The notes under the pieces are model-generated. The model was not told the DNA's origin. It searched no databases and worked only from the letters and a program-made list of their open reading frames with translations. Shown here piece after piece: positions 1-6,775 of a stretch of DNA of 19,146 nucleotides. The DNA is taken from assembly GCA_002490775.1 (NCBI GenBank), contig DKUR01000041.1:1-19146 (forward strand), given 5' to 3'. The DNA comes from Lachnospiraceae bacterium UBA7199. Its GTDB lineage: Bacteria; Bacillota; Clostridia; Lachnospirales; Lachnospiraceae. The position numbers and the translations under genes are program-made. Each line of letters opens with the position of its first letter. Within the stretch, counting starts at the first letter, position 1.

Positions 1-47
1 CATTTTCAAAAGTTATTGACATCTTTTATTAATCCATTTCCCTTTTC

Positions 48-76
48 TTGACAGGATAGTTGTTCCATAATAGTAT
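48..76 (+). promoter_or_regulatory. Sigma-A promoter of the GntR/ABC operon
   Basis: A perfect -35 box TTGACA (48-53), a 17-base spacer and a -10 box TAGTAT (71-76) match the vegetative sigma factor consensus. Transcription should start near 83, inside the palindrome at 78-102, about 67 bases before the regulator's start codon. It is the only good promoter upstream of the three-gene operon. Confidence 0.85.
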
Positions 77-77
77 G

Positions 78-102
78 AGTGTATTAATGATGTTAGTACA
101 CT
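78..102. promoter_or_regulatory. Palindromic operator, probably for the adjacent YtrA-type regulator
   Basis: The arms AGTGTATTAA (78-87) and TTAGTACACT (93-102) are inverted repeats matching at 9 of 10 positions, separated by five bases. The site begins two bases after the -10 box and covers the predicted transcription start, so a bound dimer would block initiation. YtrA-subfamily GntR proteins usually bind palindromes of this kind and repress their own ABC operons. That this protein binds here is inferred from the adjacency. Confidence 0.75.
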
Positions 103-149
103 TGATGCGTGCAGGACGTGTTATGGGTACAAATGGAAAGGAAAGGTAC

Positions 150-512
150 ATGATACTCATAGATTACAGAGATACAAGACCTATCTATGAACAGGTAGTG
201 GACAGATTTAAAATGCTGATTCTTCGCGGCGTACTGCATTCAGATGACAAGATTCCTTCTGTGCGCAATTTAGCAGTTGATCTGTCAATTAATCCAAATA
301 CAATTCAGCGGGCTTATGCGGAGTTGGAAAAGCAGGGGTATATTTATACCATTAAAGGGAAAGGAAATTTTGTTTCGGATAAAAGTCAATTGATGCTCAA
401 ATACAAAGAAGAACTGTTTACTGAGCTTAAGCTGATCTGCAAGGCTGCTTTTGATATAGGAATTACCGAGGAAGAGATTGTGCAGAGTATTACAAGGGGA
501 GAGTTAAGATAA
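150..512 (+). CDS. GntR-family transcriptional regulator, YtrA subfamily
   Basis: This 120-residue protein is a DNA-binding repressor. Residues 11-77 form the GntR winged helix: PIYEQVVDRF opens helix 1, IPSVRNLA followed by NPNTIQRAYAELE is the helix-turn-helix, and the wing is GYIYTIKGKGNFV. Only about 40 helical residues follow, too few for a FadR or HutC effector domain but typical of the YtrA subfamily, whose short tail serves dimerisation. I start it at ATG 150, the natural YtrA N-terminus MILIDYRD, preceded by GGAAAGGAAAGG. A reading frame open from 60 would begin upstream of the promoter -10 box. The ABC ATPase gene follows after 48 bases and shares the promoter and operator. By family, it probably represses its own operon until an envelope-active compound or other signal appears. 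The signal is unknown. Confidence 0.9.
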   Translation: MILIDYRDTRPIYEQVVDRFKMLILRGVLHSDDKIPSVRNLAVDLSINPNTIQRAYAELEKQGYIYTIKGKGNFVSDKSQLMLKYKEELFTELKLICKAAFDIGITEEEIVQSITRGELR

Positions 513-560
513 TATGCTGAAGCAAAAGACAGATGGTTGAAAGCAGGATGGAGGAAAAGC

Positions 561-1466
561 ATGATTGAGTTGAGAAATATAACAAAATCTTTTGATAAGA
601 TGAAAGCAGTGGATAATGTAAGTGTCACTATCAGGGAAAATACTGTATTTGGACTGATTGGAACCAATGGTGCAGGCAAGAGCACGGTACTTAGAATGAT
701 TGCAGGTGTTCTTGAACCGGAACAGGGAGAAATAGCTATTGACGGTATTCCAGTGTTTGATAATATGGATGCAAAGAAAAAGCTTTATTTTATTGCGGAT
801 GAACCGTATTTTTTTGCTAATTGCAATGCAGTGGATATGCAGAAGTATTTAATCAGCGTGTATCCGGAATTTGCAGTAGAAGACTTTTATAACTATCTGG
901 TAAACTTTGGATTAGATAAAAAGAGAAAGGTAAATACCTATTCTAAGGGAATGAGAAAGCAGCTTGCACTTATTTGTGGAATCTGCAGCGGAGCCAAGTA
1001 TCTTTTATGTGATGAGACTTTCGACGGGCTTGATCCTGTTATGCGTCAGGGAATTAAAAGCATTTTTGCAAGTGAAATGGAACGACGGGGAATGACGCCG
1101 GTGATTGCTTCCCACAATTTGAGAGAACTGGAGGATATCTGTGATCATGTTGGGCTTTTACATAAAGGGGGAGTTTTGTTATCTAAGGATTTGGAGGATA
1201 TGAAGTGTAATATTCAAAAGATACAGTGTGTATTTAAAACAATAGAAGATGAAGCTAAGGTCATTTCATCATTGGACATTATGAAAAATGAAAAAAGGGG
1301 TTCTTTAAACGTGCTCACAGTGCGGGGAAATAAAGCAGAAATACTGGCAATTTTTGCAACGGCAAATACCGTGTTTTTTGAGGCGCTGCCTCTTTCTCTT
1401 GAAGAAATATTTATCAGTGAAACGGAGGTAGTAGGGTATGATATCAAAAAGCTCATTCTTGGTTGA
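561..1466 (+). CDS. ABC transporter ATP-binding protein (YtrB-like)
   Basis: This 301-residue protein is the cytoplasmic ATPase of an ABC transporter. Walker A is GTNGAGKST (34-42), the signature region reads TYSKGMRKQLAL in place of LSGGQ, Walker B with the catalytic glutamate is YLLCDETFDGLDP, and the switch histidine is in IASHNLREL. The divergent signature and the DETFDGLDP wording are usual for the YtrB/EcsA-like group that partners with GntR regulators. About 75 residues beyond the nucleotide-binding domain form a C-terminal extension. The start is ATG 561, placed after GGATGGAGG (546-553). In-frame residues from 537 lack a ribosome site. It overlaps the permease gene by 29 bases, so the two are probably translationally coupled. 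The transported substrate cannot be read from the sequence. Confidence 0.93.
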   Translation: MIELRNITKSFDKMKAVDNVSVTIRENTVFGLIGTNGAGKSTVLRMIAGVLEPEQGEIAIDGIPVFDNMDAKKKLYFIADEPYFFANCNAVDMQKYLISVYPEFAVEDFYNYLVNFGLDKKRKVNTYSKGMRKQLALICGICSGAKYLLCDETFDGLDPVMRQGIKSIFASEMERRGMTPVIASHNLRELEDICDHVGLLHKGGVLLSKDLEDMKCNIQKIQCVFKTIEDEAKVISSLDIMKNEKRGSLNVLTVRGNKAEILAIFATANTVFFEALPLSLEEIFISETEVVGYDIKKLILG

Positions 1467-3702
1467 TATGAAAGAAAACAATAAAAGAAGACTGTGGGTG
1501 TGGTCTATATTTTTACTTATATTTGTTGTCCTTTTTCCTGCCTTCACGGCGCTGTTGCTTAATCGGATCACAAGTTATTCAGGATGGCTTTTTGAATCGT
1601 ATGAAAAGGAAATTGCAGGACAGATTCTTCATGAACGTTTGATTGCCGGTATGTGCAGTATACTTGGGGAATCAGGTTTGATGAAGGGTATAACAGCCAG
1701 TGCGGCGCTTATTAGTGCGGTTCAGGGATTTTCTTATCTTTATAGCAGAAAAAAGATAGATTTTTATATGGGCATGCCGATGAAGAGAAAGAGACGTTTC
1801 CTTAATATCTGGCTGAATGGCATTTTACTTTATATAGTGCCTTATCTGACAGGGCTTATTATCAGCATTCTAATTGCTGCACAAAGCGAAGCTGTTGACA
1901 AAAGAGTGTTGTATGAAGCAGGTACAGCGCTGTACACAAATATTCTTTTTTACTTATGCATATATCATATAGCAATTTTAGCGGTTATGCTGACTGGAAA
2001 TATTATAATTACTGGTTTTGGATTTCTGGTATTCTGCCTTTATGAATATGTGGTGAGAATGGTTTTGGCTGGCTATAAATATTTGTTTTTCCAGTACTTT
2101 TGTTCCTATGGGACGAAGACAGAACCTGTTTTTTCACCTTTTTTCATGTATCAAAGTCCGGTAAAGCTTTTCATTTTTGCTGCCATAATTGGTATTTTTG
2201 CATATATTTGTTATTTGAAACGTCCTGCAGAAGCAGCAGGCAGGTCAATGACTTTTGAGGTTACAAAGCCTGTGATAAAGATTTTGCTGATTGTTCCAAC
2301 TGCATTACTTGCAGGATGGCTTATTGCGGATGCGGTTGGCTTTAATCCCAATAGTTCTATGGATGGAATAGGGTATGTGCTATTTACTCTCGTACTTGTG
2401 ATAGTGATTGGAAGTGCGTTGATTCAGGTGATTTATGAATTTGATATCAGGGGAGTGTTTCATAAAAAATCACATATTGTAATCAGCGGTGTGCTTACAG
2501 CGTTTATTTTTATCGTGTTCCGTTATGACTTGATGGGGTATGACGGATATATTCCCGAGCAAAAAGCCATTGAAAGCGTGGCATTTGTACCGGATTCTTA
2601 CGATATGACCTGGGAAGGCGGTACCTATTTTGACAGGGATGGCTCTTTTATGACTGAACTGGAGTATGCAGACAAATATATGCAATTAAGTAATGTGGAG
2701 GATGTATGTGAACTGGCGGAGCTTTCCATGAAAGAATATGACCAGTTTTTGGAGCAGGTGAAAAAGGAAGGCTACGATGAAGGTCAGGATGAGTACTGGT
2801 CTTATGCCACACTCATTTATCACATGAAAAATGGGCGTGATGTAATCAGATCAGTGTGGGTGAATGTTAATAATGATAAAACAGTGCACCTGCTTGATTC
2901 TATCATGGGAAGTGGCGAATTTAAAAAAGGCTATATGCCGGGAGCTTCTGAAAATCTTGACAGAATTCTTGAGCAGGCGGATACAAAGAGGAAAATAAGT
3001 GCTGTTTATGGGAATGGTATTTATACAAAAAAGATGAGCGAAACAGAGACAAAGGATTTTTTAGAAGTCTATAGAAAAGATTTGGCATCAGCAAATTTTA
3101 GCAAAGTCAGGGAAAGTATCCCACAAGCCATGTTTTCACTGAATATAGAAGAGAATGTATTAGACGATATTTATGGTACATGGCAGGGAATATCCAGTTC
3201 ATCCAGGATACATACAATAAGCGTATTTATTTACCCTTTTTATGAAGAAAGTATTGCGTGGCTTAAGGAACATGGTTATTATATGAATTGCCAGCTTAAT
3301 GCAGAAGATGTGGCAAGAGTACAGGTGATTAATCATAATTCGGCAGAGCAAGAAAGGCTGGCAGAAAAGAGAAGCACTGTTTCGGGAGCCGCAGCAGTTA
3401 TGAATGATGCAGAAATAGATATTTATGGTGACAGTGAAGCGATAGACACCAGGGTTTATACTGATTATACAAAGCAGGATGAAATTGAGCGTATTGTGGA
3501 ATGCGTTTATCCGGATGAAATTGTTTATGCATATAATTGGGATGGCGGAAAAGATTATGACAGAGATTATGAGGTAATTGTATACTTTAGAGCGGACAGC
3601 GAATTGAACAGAGAGTATGGCTCCTATGCATATTATTATTTTATGGAGGACCAAATACCGGATTTTGTTGAGGAAGATACCAGGTACACGAACCGCAGAT
3701 AA
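1438..3702 (+). CDS. ABC transporter permease with large C-terminal extracytoplasmic domain (DUF6449-like)
   Basis: This 754-residue protein is the membrane partner of the preceding ATPase. About eight or nine hydrophobic segments lie in residues 20-362 (roughly 20-41, 84-101, 123-147, 163-185, 188-210, 242-260, 280-300, 311-333, 346-362). After the first pair comes a basic cytoplasmic loop, YSRKKIDFYMGMPMKRKRR, whose R-x-x-DFY-x-x-x-P-x-KR pattern I know from permeases in Clostridia YtrA operons. From about residue 365 to the end (~390 residues) there is no further membrane segment, and the region is rich in charged and aromatic residues, presumably one or more folded domains outside the cell. 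The start ATG 1438 has GGAGG nine bases upstream and lies inside the ATPase gene. ATG 1468 is a weaker alternative. The DUF6449 name is from memory of the family's architecture. The substrate is unknown; export or sensing of an envelope-targeting compound is plausible. Confidence 0.82.
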   Translation: MISKSSFLVDMKENNKRRLWVWSIFLLIFVVLFPAFTALLLNRITSYSGWLFESYEKEIAGQILHERLIAGMCSILGESGLMKGITASAALISAVQGFSYLYSRKKIDFYMGMPMKRKRRFLNIWLNGILLYIVPYLTGLIISILIAAQSEAVDKRVLYEAGTALYTNILFYLCIYHIAILAVMLTGNIIITGFGFLVFCLYEYVVRMVLAGYKYLFFQYFCSYGTKTEPVFSPFFMYQSPVKLFIFAAIIGIFAYICYLKRPAEAAGRSMTFEVTKPVIKILLIVPTALLAGWLIADAVGFNPNSSMDGIGYVLFTLVLVIVIGSALIQVIYEFDIRGVFHKKSHIVISGVLTAFIFIVFRYDLMGYDGYIPEQKAIESVAFVPDSYDMTWEGGTYFDRDGSFMTELEYADKYMQLSNVEDVCELAELSMKEYDQFLEQVKKEGYDEGQDEYWSYATLIYHMKNGRDVIRSVWVNVNNDKTVHLLDSIMGSGEFKKGYMPGASENLDRILEQADTKRKISAVYGNGIYTKKMSETETKDFLEVYRKDLASANFSKVRESIPQAMFSLNIEENVLDDIYGTWQGISSSSRIHTISVFIYPFYEESIAWLKEHGYYMNCQLNAEDVARVQVINHNSAEQERLAEKRSTVSGAAAVMNDAEIDIYGDSEAIDTRVYTDYTKQDEIERIVECVYPDEIVYAYNWDGGKDYDRDYEVIVYFRADSELNREYGSYAYYYFMEDQIPDFVEEDTRYTNRR

Positions 3703-3780
3703 TAAGCTGGTGCAAAGACAGTGCTATAGGTCTGTTTAAAGGCATGTAGCAAATTAAGGAAGAAAAGGGCAAAGACAGAA
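3703..3780 (+). other. Short intergenic gap with a 10-base direct repeat
   Basis: No hairpin terminator or consensus promoter is visible between the permease and glycosyltransferase genes. The decamer GCAAAGACAG occurs twice (3712-3721 and 3769-3778), 57 bases apart. Its meaning is unknown and it could be chance. Confidence 0.35.
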
Positions 3781-4986
3781 ATGAATGTGCGAGTGATAGA
3801 TAAGGTAATGTTTTATGAAATAAATATTGGAGAAATGAAACTTAAGATGGTGGATTTATTCTTTATTATTTGTCTTTTTGCCTTTTCCTTTCTGATCAGA
3901 TGGAAGCTGATGCCCATAGAGTCTGCTGACTTTTGGGGATTTTTAGAGGACTGGATGGAACAAATCAGGGCAGGAGGAGGGTTTAAATCTCTTGACCATC
4001 AAATCTCAAATTATACATCGCCTTATATGTATCTGATGTGTATGATTTCTTATCTGACAGAAAACAATTTGTATGGATTGAAAATGATATCAGTTATTTT
4101 TGATTACTTGGCAGCAATGGCGGTATTTCTGATCATTTACCAGTTAACAGGAAACGCCAGAAGCTCCATTATGGGCATGGCAATGCTGCTTTTGTCTCCT
4201 ACGGTTATACTGGATGGGGCTTATTGGTGCCAGTGCGATATTGTATATACTTCTTTTCTTTTATTTGCATTGTATTATTTTTTTAAAGATAATAGCCGGT
4301 GGTGTATGATTTTTGTGGGAATTTCCTTTGCATTTAAACTTCAGGCGTTATTTATTATTCCATTTTTTATAATCATGTGGTTGAAAAAAAAGACAGTCAA
4401 ATTCTTTGACTTTTTGTGGATTCCGGTGATTTATGTAGTCAGTGCACTGCCAGCATGGGGATTTGGACGTGATTTTAAAGAACTGATGGGGATTTATTTT
4501 GACCAGGCGCAGAGCTATCCCTGGGGTACGCTGGAATATCCCAACATATATGCGCTTTTAGGGGAAGCCATGCCGGATCTGCGTCATGCCGGAGAGGTTA
4601 GCGGCGCAGGTACCTTTATGACTATTATGCTGCTTGGCTGTATTGCTTATTATTTCTATGTAAAAGATGTTAAGCTTACCGGAGAACTTACGATTACGCT
4701 GGCATTGTTTACTACAGCAGTGATTGTGTACACACTGCCCCATATGCATGAAAGATATGGATTTTTAATAGATCTTCTGGCAATTATATATGGAATTCTG
4801 AACAGAAAAAAACTACCGGTAGTATGCGGATTTACACTGGTATCTATCTTAAGTTTTATGCCCTATCTGATTGCAGTGCATATTGTACCTATACAGTATG
4901 TGGCAATTGCACTGCTGGGATTGATTGTATATGTTGGATATGACCTATACAGGCAGGTGCAGGAAAACAGCTCACCATGCTTATAA
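3781..4986 (+). CDS. Multi-pass GT-C glycosyltransferase, Gpi18-like mannosyltransferase family
   Basis: This 401-residue protein has about ten hydrophobic segments and no soluble domain. After the first helix (24-41) comes an acidic extracytoplasmic loop (IESADFWGFLEDWMEQI), where GT-C enzymes carry catalytic acidic residues, then the conserved-looking SNYTSPYMYL. Later GAYWCQCDIVYTSFLLFALYYF (147-168) and FAFKLQALFIIPFF resemble the WGQ-D and K-x-Q-x-L motifs of ALG6/ALG8 and the bacterial Gpi18-like group (COG5542). Such enzymes take a sugar from a polyprenyl-phosphate donor and add it to a glycan, lipid or protein outside the membrane. The exact sugar and acceptor are unknown. The start is uncertain: ATG 3781 has AAGGAAG and AAAAGGG upstream at long spacing, while ATG 3808 and 3835 lack well-spaced sites. 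The 78 bases after the permease gene hold no terminator or strong promoter, so it may be co-transcribed with the ABC operon. Confidence 0.75.
   Translation: MNVRVIDKVMFYEINIGEMKLKMVDLFFIICLFAFSFLIRWKLMPIESADFWGFLEDWMEQIRAGGGFKSLDHQISNYTSPYMYLMCMISYLTENNLYGLKMISVIFDYLAAMAVFLIIYQLTGNARSSIMGMAMLLLSPTVILDGAYWCQCDIVYTSFLLFALYYFFKDNSRWCMIFVGISFAFKLQALFIIPFFIIMWLKKKTVKFFDFLWIPVIYVVSALPAWGFGRDFKELMGIYFDQAQSYPWGTLEYPNIYALLGEAMPDLRHAGEVSGAGTFMTIMLLGCIAYYFYVKDVKLTGELTITLALFTTAVIVYTLPHMHERYGFLIDLLAIIYGILNRKKLPVVCGFTLVSILSFMPYLIAVHIVPIQYVAIALLGLIVYVGYDLYRQVQENSSPCL
4981..4986. other. Shared palindromic stop of two convergent genes
   Basis: The hexamer TTATAA gives the TAA stop of the + strand glycosyltransferase (4984-4986). 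Read on the other strand, it also gives the TAA stop of the GT39 gene (4983-4981). The coding regions therefore overlap by six bases, leaving no space for an intergenic terminator. Confidence 0.95.
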
Positions 4987-6660
4987 TACCAAAATCCAAT
5001 CTTTAAGCCATCTTAAATGCAGCCCATATTCTTTGCTGACAGGAAGGCCGGAAATAACAGGGAAGAAAAGGAAAAAGATAAACACAGCGATTGCCATATA
5101 AAGGGTGATCGCTTTTTTGCCCCATGAAAAATGTTCCTTTATATGGAGCATTGTGTATCCCATCATTAATATTACAAATAAAATGGCAGGGAAATAGTGA
5201 TAAATAAAAGTGATTCTGCTGATGGACATCCAGGGAACATACTGGGCCAGGTAAGCAATGCATAAAAATCCTGCCTTTTTGTCTTTCTTTATGATCCACC
5301 GGAAAAGTACATAAAATTCACAAAAAATCCCTGTCCACCAGATTGCAGGATTTCCCATGCAGCTCACTGCACTTACACGGACGGAATCTACTGCGTCATT
5401 TGCATCTAATAAAGGCATCCATATCACAGGCCACTCATAAAAAGGAGAACTGTAATAATGTTCTGCAACAAGAGTTGAATGATAGTTGAACATATACTGG
5501 GTTCCTTTTATTGCCTTATCAATCAGGCCGGAATATTCTGTATAACCTACCACTGGTATAAAACAAAGAGTATATACAAGAAGCGGGATCAAAATGAAAA
5601 ACACACAGCAGAAGCCAAACAGGCGTAAGGTTTGTCCTTTTGGAAAATGGGTAAGGGTATACCAGATAAAAAGAATACCAAGACCTAATCCGGCATAGAC
5701 GCCTGTCCATTTGGTAGCAACACCAAAAGCCATGCTAATACCGCACAGTGCCAGTGGTATCAAAACATCCTTGGGCGGAATTTTATCTGAAAAGGATGTT
5801 TTTGCTTTGCGGTAGCTATTGTCCTTTAAGAAATATTCATACAGGAAGTAGTACATAAGCAGAATAAAGAAAGCGGCAAAAATATCGATGGTAGCGATTC
5901 TTGACAGGGTATAGTGCATACAGTCAAAGACTAAAAGTCCGGTAGTTGCTGCGGCAATAAAGGAATTGTCAAATAGCTTTTTGGCAAACAGATACATAAG
6001 CGGTATGATTAGAATACCAAAGATTACAGACATGAAACGCCATCCGAAAGGATTCATGCCAAAGGTAATGATTCCAAGAGAGATTATAATTTTGCCCAGA
6101 TGGGGATGAGTTGTTTCATAAGTAGTCAGGTTGTGGAGAAACTCATAGGCAGTCCGGCCATGATAAACTTCGTCAAACATAGTTCCGGTCAGATATGTCT
6201 TTACTTCTGGAAACATGCTTTGTTCATCAAAAAGAGCAGGGTATTCCCTGTAATTTAATGGAAGTATTATGGTTCCATCCGTCTTTTTAAATACCATTTC
6301 ATTCAGCATTGCAGATTCATCAGTGGCCACAATCCCCAGGTAGCGTAAACGGTAATACAGATCAATGGTATTCCAGGCAAAAACTGATTCGGCAATTGCA
6401 TCTCCGTTTATGATTTCCCAGGCACCAGTTACCTCATTGAATGCAGAAATGGAAAAATGCCTGGTGTTTTGATTGCCAAGAAAAACGGAAATCGTAGCAA
6501 TGTCTACGTATTCGCCAAAGTCCAAAACAATATCACAGTTTTGAGAATCGGTCATGTAGAAGGATTCGGGAGCATAAGTGTTTCCAAGCCTGAAAAAGGC
6601 AAGAACAGAAAAAACAAAGACGAAAGCAGTTATATAAATATAATCACGCCTGGTAAGCAT
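4981..6660 (-). CDS. GT39/PMT-like phospholipid-carrier-dependent glycosyltransferase with inserted discoidin-like domain
   Basis: This 559-residue membrane protein resembles bacterial protein O-mannosyltransferases, which transfer a sugar from a polyprenyl-phosphate donor to acceptors outside the membrane. Helix 1 spans about 8-24. The PMT motif MFDEVYHGRTAYEF (161-174) has the acidic pair D163-E164, THPHLGK (184-190) matches the family's HPPLGK, and NPFGWRF follows. Near the C-terminus ISRITFIYHYFPAILF fits the PMT four-helix domain. Unusually, about 100 residues between helix 1 and the DE pair (33-136) read like an F5/8C jelly roll: CDIVLDFGEY, ISVFLGNQNTRHFSI, FAWNTIDLYYRLRYLGIVAT, LNEMVFKK. 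The start is ATG at 6660-6658, with GGAGG seven bases before it; further in-frame upstream codons lack a ribosome site. It diverges from eno with interleaved promoters. Substrate and sugar are unproven. Confidence 0.85.
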   Translation of the reverse strand: MLTRRDYIYITAFVFVFSVLAFFRLGNTYAPESFYMTDSQNCDIVLDFGEYVDIATISVFLGNQNTRHFSISAFNEVTGAWEIINGDAIAESVFAWNTIDLYYRLRYLGIVATDESAMLNEMVFKKTDGTIILPLNYREYPALFDEQSMFPEVKTYLTGTMFDEVYHGRTAYEFLHNLTTYETTHPHLGKIIISLGIITFGMNPFGWRFMSVIFGILIIPLMYLFAKKLFDNSFIAAATTGLLVFDCMHYTLSRIATIDIFAAFFILLMYYFLYEYFLKDNSYRKAKTSFSDKIPPKDVLIPLALCGISMAFGVATKWTGVYAGLGLGILFIWYTLTHFPKGQTLRLFGFCCVFFILIPLLVYTLCFIPVVGYTEYSGLIDKAIKGTQYMFNYHSTLVAEHYYSSPFYEWPVIWMPLLDANDAVDSVRVSAVSCMGNPAIWWTGIFCEFYVLFRWIIKKDKKAGFLCIAYLAQYVPWMSISRITFIYHYFPAILFVILMMGYTMLHIKEHFSWGKKAITLYMAIAVFIFFLFFPVISGLPVSKEYGLHLRWLKDWILVL

Positions 6661-6702
6661 AAAAAGACCTCCAAAAGTTATAAAAAGTAATAACAATTCA
6701 AC

Positions 6703-6731
6703 TTGCTTTAACTAGTATAACAATTTATAAA
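6703..6731 (+). promoter_or_regulatory. Promoter of eno
   Basis: TTGCTT (6703-6708), a 17-base spacer and TATAAA (6726-6731) form a sigma-A-like promoter. The start site would lie near 6738, giving a leader of about 38 bases before the eno start codon. Confidence 0.65.
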
Positions 6732-6742
6732 GAAGGTTACAA
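6714..6742 (-). promoter_or_regulatory. Promoter of the GT39-like gene, interleaved with the eno promoter
   Basis: On the minus strand, TTGTAA (6742-6737), a 17-base spacer and TATACT (6719-6714) form a good sigma-A promoter. Transcription would start near 6707, about 47 bases before the start codon at 6660. It overlaps the opposing eno promoter. Confidence 0.65.
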
Positions 6743-6775
6743 TAGAATTAAAAATCAGACTTGGAGGCAGGTAGA

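Noticed and set aside
16..44. A second TTGACA (16-21) before the first promoter
   Set aside because: No -10 box lies 16-18 bases downstream; the promoter at 48-76 is far better.
386..685. A 99-residue minus-strand open frame across the regulator/ATPase junction
   Set aside because: No ribosome site or promoter; it overlaps two well-supported genes.
3199..3654. A 151-residue minus-strand open frame
   Set aside because: It lies wholly inside the permease gene's ectodomain-coding part on the opposite strand and shows no start signal or recognisable domain.
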